Shown here: positions 39,430-56,806 of the stretch, one piece after another
How positions within the stretch are numbered: the first letter of the stretch is position 1
Layout of the letters: every line of letters starts with the position of its first letter
Source: Pyrinomonadaceae bacterium
GTDB taxonomy: Bacteria; Acidobacteriota; Blastocatellia; Pyrinomonadales; Pyrinomonadaceae
Direction of reading: 5' to 3'
DNA: 63,440 nt
NCBI GenBank assembly: GCA_030841105.1
Contig: JAVEDE010000093.1
Span: 1 to 63,440 of the forward strand
Made by a program: the position numbers and the translations under genes
Notes under the pieces: generated by a model
Told to the model about the DNA's origin: nothing
The model's database searches: none
Seen by the model: only the letters and a program-made list of their open reading frames with translations

Positions 39430-42400
39430 ATGCAGAAAGAGTTGGTCGAAGGTTACAGGCTGTCTCCGCAGCAAAAACGTCTGTACCACTTGCGGCGGGA
39501 GGATCAAGGCGGCGCATACTGCGCCGCGTGCGTCGTGCACATCGAAGGCGCGTTGCAGCGAGAGACGCTCGCGGCCGCCGTCGCCGATGTGGTCGCGCGG
39601 CACGAAATTCTCCGCACCACCCTCCGGCGTCTGGCGGGTCTGACGATCCCCGTGCAGGTCATCAACGAAGCCGCCAACCTCTCGCTCGAAGAGAGAGACC
39701 TGAGCGCGTTCAGCCCGCCGGAGCAGGCCGCACAACTCGATCAACTTTTCGAGCGGGCGCAGGCTGACGCCGCCGACGCCGACAGCGACTCTGTAGACGA
39801 CACGCCGCTCCGCGTCTCGCTGGCAACCTTCTCGCCTACACAAAGCGCGCTGGTCTTAAGTGTGCCCGCCGTTTGTTCAGACCGCGCCGGACTCAAGAAC
39901 GTGGTGCGCGAAATCGGTCGTTGTTACGAGGCGCGTCTGGCGGGCGCGACACTCGAAGACGACGAGCCAGTGCAGTACGCCGACGTGTCCGACTATCTGG
40001 CCGATCTGCTTGAGTCGGAGGAGACCGAGGCCGGGAGAAAATACTGGCGCAACTCCGGCGCGCTCGCGCACGCGAATGTGCGACTGCCTTTCGAGAAACA
40101 CGCGCCCGGCCGCGGGGCGGGCTTCGCGCCCGATTACGTCGTGCGCGCCGCATCGTCCGAACTAACGGCGCGGCTTGCAGAGGTCGCGCGCGAGTTCGAC
40201 GCGCCGCTCTCCGCGTTGCTGCTGGCTGGCTGGCAAGTTCTCTTGTGGCGCGTCAACGCGCAGCAGGAAGAGGTCACGGTCGGGGCGGCTTTCGCCGGTC
40301 GCGAAGTTGAGGGCTTGGCCGACGTGCCCGGTTTGTTCGAGCGATACTTGCCCGTGGGCACACGCCTCGCGCGCGGGATGACGTTCGGCGAACTGCTCAA
40401 GCGTGTGGACGAATCCGTGTCGGCCGCGGCCGAGTGGCAGGACTACTTCCAGTGGGAACTCGCCGCTGCGTCAGGCGACGACAGGGAAGTGAATTTCCTC
40501 CCCGTCTGTTTCGAGTTCGACGAGCAGTTCGACAAACTGACGGCGGGCGACGCCACGTTCCGCCTCGGCAAACTACTTTGCCGCACCGACCGCTTCAACT
40601 TGAAACTTTCCTGTCGCCACGACGACGCGGGCGCGCTCGTCACCGAATTACACTACGACTCACGGCTCTTCGCTGCGGCCGACGTGCAAATTCTCGCCGG
40701 ACAGTTTCACGTCCTGTTAGAAAGTATTGCCCGCGACGCAAACGCGCGCATCGAGCAACTGCAACTCCTCGACGCGCAGACGCGCCAACAACTGCTCTTC
40801 GATTTCAACGAGACGCGTGTGACGCGCCCGCGGGCGTTGGTTCACCGGCGCGTCGCGGAACATGCGGCGCGCAGTCCCCAAAGTCCCGCCGTCGTTTTCG
40901 GCGAGCAACAGTTGTCGTATGCCGAACTGAACCTGCGCGCGAATCAACTGGCGCAACACCTGCGCGGTCTGGGCGTCGCGCCTGATGTCCCGGTCGTCGT
41001 GTTCATGGAACGCTCGACGGAGTTGCCGTTGGGCATCCTCGGAGTTTTGAAGGCCGGGGGCGCGTATGTCCCGCTCGACCCGACGTACCCGCGCCAGCGC
41101 GTGGCCTTCATTCTCGAAGAGACGCAAGCGCCGGTCGTTCTCACGCAGAGCCATCTGCAAGACCGCCTCCCGGCGCACCGCGCGCGGGTGCTTTGTCTCG
41201 ATACCGAATGGGACATCGTCGCACGCGAGGCGACAGACGAGCCTGCGTGCGAAGCGAGCGGCGACAACCTCGCTTACGTCATCTACACCTCCGGCTCGAC
41301 CGGACAACCGAAGGGCGTCATGATCCCGCACAAGGGTCTGGCGAACTATCTCGACTGGGCTTGTGAGACTTACCGCGCGGCGGAAGGTAAAGGTTCGCCC
41401 GTCCATTCCTCTGTCGGGTTTGATCTGACCGTCACCAGCTTGTTCACGCCGCTCATGGTCGGCCAAACCGTCACACTGCTCTCGAACGACGAAGGGCCGG
41501 AGGCGTTGGCCGAACTGCTGCGCGGGGGCGACGGGTTCGGCCTCGTCAAGATCACGCCGCCGCACCTTTCCATCCTCGGCGAGTTGATGAAAGAGAGCGA
41601 GGTGGCGGGCGTCGCGAACGCGCTCGTCATCGGCGGTGAAGCGTTGTTCGCCGAAAGTCTCTCGCTCTGGCGCACGCACGCGCCGCAGACGCGACTCATC
41701 AACGAGTACGGCCCGACGGAAACCGTCGTCGGCTGCTGCGTGTACGAAGTGGCGGAGGGCGACGACGCGCGCGGCGCGGTTTCCATCGGCAAGCCCATCG
41801 CTAACACGGAAATTTACATCCTCGACGAACGCATGCAACCCGTCGCCGTGAACGTCGCCGGGGAGATTTACGTCGGAGGATGTGGGCTGGCGCGCGGCTA
41901 CTTGAAGCGGCCTGACTTGACGGCCGAGCGGTTCGTCCCGCACCCGTTCGCCGGTGAGCCGGGCGCGCGCCTGTACAAGACCGGCGACTCCGGTCGTCAT
42001 CGCGCCGACGGCAATCTGGAATATCTGGGACGCCTCGATCATCAGGTGAAGCTCAGAGGCTATCGCGTCGAACTCGGCGAGATCGAAGCGTTGCTGACGG
42101 AGCAGACGGGCGTTCGCGAGGCCATGGTCGTCGTGCGCGAAGATGTGGGCGAGCGGCGTTTGGTCGCGTATCTCGTGCCTGAACGCGGGAGCAAGTTGGA
42201 CGATGCGCGCGTGCGCGAGTACCTGAAAGAGCGTCTGCCCGAATACATGATCCCCGCCGCGTTCGTCACCCTCGATAAGCTGCCCCTGACGCCGAACGGC
42301 AAAGTTGATCGCGCCGCTTTGCCCGCGCCCGGCACGCACAATTCCGGCCTCGGTCGCGGCTACGTCGCCCCGCGCACGGAGGTCGAAGAACTGCTGGCGG

Positions 42401-44057
42401 AACTGTGGGCGAAGGCTCTCGGACTTGAGCGGGTCGGGATTTACGACGACTTTTTTGAACTCGGCGGCGATTCGATTCTGAGTATTCAAATCTCGAACCG
42501 GGCTAACAGCCGGGGCGTCCAACTCAGGCCGGGACAGGTCTTCCGGCATCGCACCGTCGCCTCGCTGGCGGCGTCGGTGAAACCGTCGCAGGCGGCGGCG
42601 GCAGTTGAGCCGGAGTCAAACGTCGCAGGCATCGTCCCGCTGACGCCCATCCAGCACTGGTTCTTCGAGCAACAACTGATCGATCCGCACCACTGGAATC
42701 AGGCGGCGATGTTCGAGACGCGCGAACGACTCGACGCCTCTCTGCTCGAACAATCTCTCCGCGCCGTAGTGCAACATCACGACGCGCTGCGGCTTCACTT
42801 CGTCCAAGAGGCGACGGGCTGGAAGCAGTTCGTCGCAGGAGACGCGGGCGAAGGCGCGCTACTGCGGCAGGTTGATCTCTCCGCGCTCGCCGGAGAGGAG
42901 CAGCGCGCGGCTCTCGCGGCGTTCGCCGCCGAGTTGCAGGCGAGTCTCAATTTGTCGGAGGGGCGTGTGCTGCAAGCGGCGTTGATCGAACGGGGCGCGG
43001 GTCAACCGAATCTCCTGCTCGTGGTCATACATCATCTGGCGGTTGACATCGTTTCGTGGGGCATCCTCGTCGAGGGGTTGCAGGAGGCTTATCGCCAACT
43101 CGCGGGCGGGCTGAAAGTTCAACTCGCGGCCAAGACCACCTCCTTCAAGGAATGGGCAGAGCGTTTGACGCGCTACGCGCAGACGCCGAAGCTCGGCCGC
43201 GAGGCCGCCTTCTGGATCGAAGAGACGAGCCGCCCCGCCGGTCGAGTTCCCGTTGACTTTCTCGAAGGAGACAACACTGAAGCCTCCGCACACACCGTCT
43301 GGATGTCGCTCGGCGCACAGGAGACGCGCGCGTTGTTGCAGGAAGTTCCGCGCGTCTATCACACGATGATCAACGACGTGCTGTTGACCGCGCTGGCACG
43401 CGCGTTCTCAAACTGGACTCGCTCGAACGCGCTCGTCATTGATCTGGAGAATCACGGGCGCGAGGAAATTTTCGACGACGTGGATTTATCACGCACGGTC
43501 GGCTGGTTCACCTGCATCTTTCCCCTGCGGCTTGATGCGGGCGCGCCGCGCGGCGCGGGCGAGGCGTTGAAGACCATCAAGGAGCAGGTGCGCCGCGTGC
43601 CCGAAGGCGGCATCGGCTACGGCCTGCTCCGTTACTTGAGTGAGGATCGGGAGATCGCCGCGACGCTGGCCGCCGCGCCGCGCGCGGAAATTTCCTTCAA
43701 CTACGTCGGGCGCACCAACCAGAGCGATGCCGGGTCTGCCCTCCTGGCAACGGCGTCGGAGTCTGCCGGTGCGTCGCATAGCCCGCGCGGGCGGCGCGCG
43801 TACCTCATCGAGATCAACGGCGGCGTTGACGCCGAGGGGCAACTGCGGATGGCCTTCACCTACAGCGAAAACGTGCACCGCGCGACAACCATCACGAGCT
43901 TCGGAGAAAAGTTCATCAGGTCTCTGGCCGACATCATCGAGCATTGCGCCTCGATAGACGCCGGGGGACACACGCCTTCCGACTTTCGTCTGGGACACAT
44001 GAACCAGAGAGAACTCGACGACTTGATGGCGGAGCTGGGGGAGTTGGAGGACGAAGC

Positions 44058-44061
<4 letters not shown>
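39430..44061 (+). CDS. NRPS module C*-A-T-E (Asn-like, epimerized)
   Basis: A 1543-residue synthetase. An N-terminal condensation-like domain (about 10-440) has lost the HHxxxDG motif: the aligned site reads SVPAVCSDRAG (near 146). The A domain (473-960) has code DLTKVGEVGK, between the known Asn (DLTKLGEVGK) and Asp (DLTKVGHIGK) codes, so Asn is most likely. T lies near 1007 (FFELGGDSILS). The final domain from 1068 is an epimerase: IHHLAVDIVSWGI at 1200, ENHGREE, RTVGWFTCIFP and ISFNYVGR. The residue passed on should be D-Asn. The last four bases overlap the next gene (ATGA at 44058). Confidence 0.94.
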
Positions 44062-51404
<7,343 letters not shown>

Positions 51405-51450
51405 ACGCTGTGGAGGTTAGCCCGCGAGAAGCCGGAACGATCAGAGAGCC

Positions 51451-52818
51451 ATGACGGACACGACAGCAGCGACCGAAACGACAGCAGTGACGGACACGAC
51501 AACAGCGCGCGGGATGTCAACCTTTCTGGTGATCTGGGTGGGTCAGGTCATCTCGATCATCGGTTCGAGCCTGACGGGCTTTGCGATGAGCGTCTGGGTC
51601 TACCAGACGACCGGCTCGGTCACGAAGTTTTCCGTGGTGATCCTCTTCACGGTGTTGCCGGGGATCGTGATGTCGCCCGTGGTGGGGACGCTCGTTGACA
51701 TGTGGGACAGGCGTTGGCTGATGATCCTCAGCAACGTCGGGGCGGCCTTGAGCGTGCTGGCCGTGGCCGCGCTGTTCTATGCGAACCTGCTCCACTTCTG
51801 GCACATCTGTTTTCTCGCGGGCGCGACCTCGCTCTCGAACGCCGTCCTCTCGCCCGCGCTGACCGCCTCGATTTCGCTCATCGTCCCGAAGAAGCACTTC
51901 GGGCGCGCGAGCGGCATGTCGCAATTCGGCGAGGCCACTTCGCAGATCATCGCCCCGCTGCTCGGCGGCCTCTTGATCACCATCATCAAGATCGAGGGGA
52001 TTTTGCTTCTCGACGGCGTGACCTACGTCGTCGCCACGATCATGCTGTTGCTGGTGCGTATCCCGCGACCGGCAGCCGTGCGACGCGACACCGGCGACGG
52101 CGTTTCGATGTGGCGCAAGGCCGCCTCCGGCTGGACGTATCTCCTCGCGCGACCCGGCCTCTTTAGTCTCCTACTCTTCTTCGCCATCACCAACTTCGCC
52201 GTCAGCATGAGCAACATCCTCATCACGCCTTTGGTGCTGAGTTTCGCCGACTCCGGTGTCTACGCTTCCGTGATCTCCGTGGCCGGAGCAGGACTACTCG
52301 CGGGCAGCATTTTAATGAGCCTGTGGGGCGGCCCGCAGCGGCGCATCTACGGCGTCTTCGGTTACGGGCTGCTGCTCGGTCTGGCATTGATTCTCGAAGG
52401 GCTGCGCCCCAACCCTTACCTCATCGCGGTCGCGCTCTTTATCATCGGCTGCATCGCGCCGGTCGCCAACGGCTGCATCATCCCCATCCTGCAAACGAAG
52501 ACGCCGCCCGAACTTCAAGGACGCGTCTTCGCCGCCGTCCGTCTCGTCGCGTGGTTCTCCGTGCCCATCGCCTACATCGCCGCGGGGCCATTAGCCGACA
52601 AAGTTTTCGGGCCGCTGCTCGTGGAAGGCGGGGCGTTGGCGGGCAGCGTGGGTCAGTTGATCGGCGTCGGGCGGGGGCGCGGCATCGGCCTATTGCTGAT
52701 CGTGCTCGGCGTGATGTCTGTGGTGGCGACGGTGAGAGGGTATTTCTATCCGCTCCTGCTCAACGTTGACACGGAGATGCCCGACGCGATTCTTGACAAG
52801 GCGGCGGAGGGCGTTTAA
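51451..52818 (+). CDS. MFS transporter (probable product exporter)
   Basis: A 455-residue major facilitator of the macrolide-efflux-like type with about twelve membrane segments; FLVIWVGQVISIIGSSLTGFA opens the first and LVDMWDRRWLMILSN is the loop 2-3 motif. MFS members at the end of NRPS clusters commonly export the product or confer self-resistance. The first 20 residues (TDTTAATETTAVTDTTTA) come from imperfect repeats of GACGGACACGACA in the DNA, so translation might instead begin at the GTG or ATG a little downstream (MSTFLVIW at 51514). Confidence 0.92.
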   Translation: MTDTTAATETTAVTDTTTARGMSTFLVIWVGQVISIIGSSLTGFAMSVWVYQTTGSVTKFSVVILFTVLPGIVMSPVVGTLVDMWDRRWLMILSNVGAALSVLAVAALFYANLLHFWHICFLAGATSLSNAVLSPALTASISLIVPKKHFGRASGMSQFGEATSQIIAPLLGGLLITIIKIEGILLLDGVTYVVATIMLLLVRIPRPAAVRRDTGDGVSMWRKAASGWTYLLARPGLFSLLLFFAITNFAVSMSNILITPLVLSFADSGVYASVISVAGAGLLAGSILMSLWGGPQRRIYGVFGYGLLLGLALILEGLRPNPYLIAVALFIIGCIAPVANGCIIPILQTKTPPELQGRVFAAVRLVAWFSVPIAYIAAGPLADKVFGPLLVEGGALAGSVGQLIGVGRGRGIGLLLIVLGVMSVVATVRGYFYPLLLNVDTEMPDAILDKAAEGV

Positions 52819-52971
52819 AACAGCCCTAACTCACGCGCCGCAGGCGAGGCCGCCCATTTATCTTCAACTTAAACGGACAGGTGAATTCTTTGTGGAGACG
52901 TGTACCACAGAGACTTGAGAGATAACCCGCGCGGCACGCCCGCGCGGGAGGCACGAGGGAGAAACGAGATC

Positions 52972-55428
52972 ATGAATAACTTAATGCGAGACGTTCGTTA
53001 CGGTATTCGCAGGCTATTGAAAGCTCCTGCCTTTTCGGGCTTCATCATCATTACGCTGGCTCTGGGCATCGGCGTCAACACGGCCATTTTCAGCGTCGCT
53101 TACGTCGTCCTGTTTCGCCCGCTGCCCTACAACGATCCGGATCGCATCGTGATGGTGTGGGAGAACAACCCGCGCCTCAAACTCGGCATTGATAAACTTC
53201 CGGCTTCGCCCGCCGACTTCATAGACTGGCGCGAGCAGAACAAAGTTTTTCAAGACATCTCCGCTTTCTCCACCTTCTCCTTCACGCTGACGGACGACGG
53301 AGGAAGCGCGCCCGAAAAGTTGGACGGCGCGTTGTGTTCGGTCGGCTTCTTCCCGGTGATGGGCACACAGGCGACGTTGGGGCGCACGTTCGTCGCCGGG
53401 GAAGACACGCCGGGGCGGAGCAACGTGGTCGTGATCAGCGACAACCTGTGGCGGCGGCGGTTCGCGGCCGATCCGAACATCGTGAACAAGACGATGACGC
53501 TGACCGGCGTGAAGTACACCATCATCGGCGTGATGCCGCCCGGCTTCGACTTCCCGCAGGATTCCGCCGTGCCCGAAATGGGCTTCACGCAGCACACCGA
53601 AGTCTGGACGCCGCTGCCGTTCGACGACGCGACCTCAAAAGATCGCCGTACGCTCAGCCTGCCCGTGATTGCGCGCATGAAGCCCGGCGTCTCGGTCGAA
53701 CAGGCGCAGTCAGACATGAGCAACATCGCCGCGAGCCTCGATCAGCAGTTCAAGAAGAGCGCGGGGTTCGGCGCGACCGTGATCCAACTGCGCGAGCAGA
53801 TCGTGAGCGACATCCGCCTCGTCCTCTTGGTGCTGCTCGGCACGGTCGCCTTCGTGCTGTTGATCGCCTGCTCCAACGTCGCCAACCTGATGCTCGCGTG
53901 GTTTCTCCAACGGCAGAAAGAGTTCGCCGTCCGCACGTCTCTGGGGGCGACACGCAACAATCTGATTTGCCAGATGTTGACGGAGAGTTTGCTCTTAGCC
54001 GTCATCGGCGGGGCGGTCGGCCTCGTGCTGGCGACGTGGGGGACGAGCGCGCTGCTGGCCTTAAACTCCGATAACATCCCGCACGTCGGCGACATCGGCC
54101 TCAACAAGTGGGTGCTCGTTTTCACTTTCCTCGTCTCGTGCCTGACGGGCGTCGTCATCGGCCTAGCCCCGGCGCTTCAGGCCTCCAGGATGGACATCAA
54201 CTCCGTGCTCAAGGAAGAGTCGAGGGGCGCGAGCGGGGGCGTGCGCGTGCGCCGCTTCCGCAACTTGCTGATCGTCTCGGAGATCGCGTTGACGCTCGTG
54301 CTGTTGATCGGCGCGGGGCTGTTGATTAAGAGTTACTGGCTGCTCAATCAAGTGCAGCCGGGCTTCAACCCGAATAACGTCCTGACGATGCAGATGGCGT
54401 TGCCCGATTACAAGTACCCGACGGACGCGCAGCGCGCAGACTTCTTCAACCGCCTGCTGCCGAGAATCAACGCGCTGCCGGGCGTGCAATCGGCCGCCGT
54501 CTCGACCAGCATCCCCTTGACCGGAACGGATACGAGTTCCACCTTCGACATCGAGGGACGCCCGCCCGTCTCGCCGGAAAACAAACCGCTCATTACACTG
54601 TCCATCGCCAGCCCCGATTACTTCAAGGTGCTGGAAACACCGCTCGTGCGCGGGCGCACCTTCACCGAGCGCGACGCGCTCAACGCCCCGACCGTCGCCC
54701 TCATCAACGAGGCGTTGGCGAAGAGTTACTTCCCGAACGAAGACCCTGTGGGCAAGCAACTCGCGGCCGCGCTCGAAGGCGGCGGCGTCAAACGCGAGAT
54801 CGTCGGCGTCGTCGGCAACATCCGCAGCGCGTCTCTGACCACGGAGCCGAAGCCGAGCATGTACATCCCTTACGCGCAGGTCTCGCCGCAACTCGTCTTC
54901 CTCACCGTCCGCACGCAAACTGCGCCGCTCAATCTGGCCTCCGCCGTCCGCAACGAAGTGCTCGCGGTGGATAAGGATCAGCCGGTTTATGAAATTCAGA
55001 CCATGCAACAAGTGGTCAACCGTTCGGCGGCGCAGCAAACTTTCAGCATGCTGCTGCTCAGCATCTTCGCCGCGCTGGCTCTGGTGCTGGCGGTGATCGG
55101 GGTGTATGCCATCGTGGCCTCTTCCGTCACCCAACGCACGCAGGAGATCGGCGTGCGGATGGCGTTGGGAGCAACTCCCGGCGCGATTCTCAAACTCGTC
55201 ATGCGACAGGGCATCGTCTATGTCCTCGTCGGTCTGGTGATCGGGCTGGCGGCAGCCTTCGCCATGACGCGCGCCATCGAGAGTTTGCTCTACCAGATCA
55301 AGGCGAACGACCCGGTGACTTTCTTGGTGGCCGTGCTGGCGTTGATCGGCATCGCCCTCATCGCCCTCTATATCCCCGGACGCCGCGCGGCCAAACTTGA
55401 GCCGATGGACGCGCTCAGAAAACTTTAA
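52972..55428 (+). CDS. ADOP-family ABC permease (MacB/FtsX type)
   Basis: An 818-residue membrane protein starting MNNLMRDVRYGIRRLLKAPAF, the typical opening of acidobacterial duplicated orphan permeases. Two copies of a MacB_PCD-FtsX unit are visible: a membrane helix at about 22-45, a periplasmic domain, three helices near 280-400, a second helix near 440-460, a second periplasmic domain, and three final helices around 690-800. GRRAAKLEPMDALRKL ends the protein as in the family. No ATPase partner is adjacent. Its role in the cluster is probably export or resistance, but these permeases are also common elsewhere in such genomes. Confidence 0.92.
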   Translation: MNNLMRDVRYGIRRLLKAPAFSGFIIITLALGIGVNTAIFSVAYVVLFRPLPYNDPDRIVMVWENNPRLKLGIDKLPASPADFIDWREQNKVFQDISAFSTFSFTLTDDGGSAPEKLDGALCSVGFFPVMGTQATLGRTFVAGEDTPGRSNVVVISDNLWRRRFAADPNIVNKTMTLTGVKYTIIGVMPPGFDFPQDSAVPEMGFTQHTEVWTPLPFDDATSKDRRTLSLPVIARMKPGVSVEQAQSDMSNIAASLDQQFKKSAGFGATVIQLREQIVSDIRLVLLVLLGTVAFVLLIACSNVANLMLAWFLQRQKEFAVRTSLGATRNNLICQMLTESLLLAVIGGAVGLVLATWGTSALLALNSDNIPHVGDIGLNKWVLVFTFLVSCLTGVVIGLAPALQASRMDINSVLKEESRGASGGVRVRRFRNLLIVSEIALTLVLLIGAGLLIKSYWLLNQVQPGFNPNNVLTMQMALPDYKYPTDAQRADFFNRLLPRINALPGVQSAAVSTSIPLTGTDTSSTFDIEGRPPVSPENKPLITLSIASPDYFKVLETPLVRGRTFTERDALNAPTVALINEALAKSYFPNEDPVGKQLAAALEGGGVKREIVGVVGNIRSASLTTEPKPSMYIPYAQVSPQLVFLTVRTQTAPLNLASAVRNEVLAVDKDQPVYEIQTMQQVVNRSAAQQTFSMLLLSIFAALALVLAVIGVYAIVASSVTQRTQEIGVRMALGATPGAILKLVMRQGIVYVLVGLVIGLAAAFAMTRAIESLLYQIKANDPVTFLVAVLALIGIALIALYIPGRRAAKLEPMDALRKL

Positions 55429-55438
55429 CTTTGCGGAT

Positions 55439-55533
55439 GCCCGCCGCGAGTCACGCGGCGCGAAAACAGACGCCCCCGTGGTTCGCTGTGACTCGCCGTG
55501 ATTCGCTGTAATTCGCTTTGACTCGCGGCGGGC
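55439..55533. repeat. 15-base inverted repeat enclosing 10-base tandem repeats
   Basis: GCCCGCCGCGAGTCA (55439-55453) and its exact complement at 55519-55533 lie 65 bases apart. Between them, about 55480-55526, the sequence repeats with a 10-base period (TTCGCTGTGA, CTCGCCGTGA, TTCGCTGTAA, TTCGCTTTGA). On the opposite strand the unit reads like AGCGAATTAC and resembles the 11-base repeats at 59513 and 63374. It follows the permease stop. Confidence 0.7.
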
Positions 55534-55634
55534 AAATTCTTTCACCCTCCGGTGGGGCAAACACTCACTGCCCCCGTCGAGGGTCTCGTCAGCCGACGCA
55601 CATCTCGCACCACACACACAGAATAACTTTGTCG

Positions 55635-55656
55635 GGGCGGGGTTTCATCCCCGCCC
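55635..55656. promoter_or_regulatory. Strong GC hairpin upstream of the oxygenase gene
   Basis: GGGCGGGG (55635-55642) pairs perfectly with CCCCGCCC (55649-55656) around TTTCAT. No T run follows, so it is not a standard terminator; it lies 33 bases before the proposed start codon and could stabilise or regulate the message. Confidence 0.5.
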
Positions 55657-55688
55657 ACTTCCGAGTTCCGCAAGGACGGAGGCGAACG

Positions 55689-56732
55689 TTGAAACTCACT
55701 GAGGCGAAGAACGCGATGGGCAAGAACGCAAAATTGTTCAGCCGCAAGCCGTTGACGATCCCCTCCGGCCAGTTGATCAAAACGACTTCGCTACAACCGG
55801 GGCAAGATTTGCCGCTGCTGATTCAACCGGCCGTGGCCGAAGTGGATCTGCTGCTCTGGGCGCAAAGCAACCGCGACTTCATCCACGCGAAGTTGTACCG
55901 GCACGGGGGGTTGCTGTTCCGCGACTTCAACGTCAGGGACGTGTCGGCGTTCGAGCAGTTCGTGCGTGACACGTCGAACGAGATGTTGGCCTATCGCGAG
56001 CGGTCTTCGCCGCGCAGTCAGGTGAGCGGCAACATCTACACTTCGACCGATTACCCGGCGGGGAAGCGAATCTTTTTACACAACGAGAATTCTTACCAGC
56101 ACGTCTTCCCGTTAAAAATTTTCTTCTTCTGTGTGATTCCCCCCGCGCAAGGCGGGCAGACTTCCATCGCGGATTGTCGCCGCGTGCTCGGCCATCTCTC
56201 GGACGAGACGCGCGCGCGGTTCGACGCCAGAGGCGGCTGGATGCTCGTCCGCAATTTCCGCGACGACCTCGGCCTTCCGTGGCAGACCGTCTTTCAAACC
56301 GAGAACAAATCCGACGTGGAACGATATTGCACGGGCGCAGGGATCACTTGGGAGTGGCGCGGCAATCTGTTGCGCACGCGGCAGGTGCGTCCCGTGGTCG
56401 CCCGTCACCCGCACACGGGCGACGAGGTGTGGTTCAACCACGCGACCTTCTTTCACCTCTCGACGCTCGAACCGGCGGTGCGCGACGCGCTCGCGGCGGA
56501 GTACGGGGAAGAAGACCTGCCGAATCAAACTTACTACGGCGACGGTTCGCCGATTGAGCCGTCGGTGCTGGACGAACTCCGCGACGCCTACCGACAGGAG
56601 ACAGTCATCTTCGACTGGCAGCAGGGCGACATCCTGATGCTCGACAACATGCTGGTGGCACACGGGCGCGAAACCTTTACCGGCGCACGCTCGATCGTCG
56701 TCGGCATGGCCGACCCGCACACACGCACCTAG
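55689..56732 (+). CDS. TauD/SyrP-like Fe(II)/2-oxoglutarate oxygenase
   Basis: A 347-residue non-heme iron oxygenase. The TTG at 55689 has a GGAGG six bases ahead and is preferred; an ATG at 55716 is the alternative. The metal triad is visible as HNE (131-133) and His325 in VAHGRETFTG, and Arg nearby would bind 2-oxoglutarate. SyrP-like enzymes of this family hydroxylate the beta carbon of Asp/Asn-type residues on carrier proteins in NRPS pathways, so the Asn module (39430-44061) is a natural partner; this is inference. The gene lies after the export genes at the 3' end of the cluster. Confidence 0.9.
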   Translation: MKLTEAKNAMGKNAKLFSRKPLTIPSGQLIKTTSLQPGQDLPLLIQPAVAEVDLLLWAQSNRDFIHAKLYRHGGLLFRDFNVRDVSAFEQFVRDTSNEMLAYRERSSPRSQVSGNIYTSTDYPAGKRIFLHNENSYQHVFPLKIFFFCVIPPAQGGQTSIADCRRVLGHLSDETRARFDARGGWMLVRNFRDDLGLPWQTVFQTENKSDVERYCTGAGITWEWRGNLLRTRQVRPVVARHPHTGDEVWFNHATFFHLSTLEPAVRDALAAEYGEEDLPNQTYYGDGSPIEPSVLDELRDAYRQETVIFDWQQGDILMLDNMLVAHGRETFTGARSIVVGMADPHTRT

Positions 56733-56806
56733 AGACGGTCGAGCCGCACACCCGCACAGGGAGCGCCGGGAGTAATCACCTCAGAAACATTGAAGGGGAG
56801 TAGACA

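Noticed and set aside
55480..55526. CRISPR-like array
   Set aside because: The repeat unit is only 10 bases with no spacers and no cas genes nearby; the same applies to 59513-59586 and 63374-63430.
55635..55656. Rho-independent terminator
   Set aside because: The stem is strong but no T run follows on either strand.
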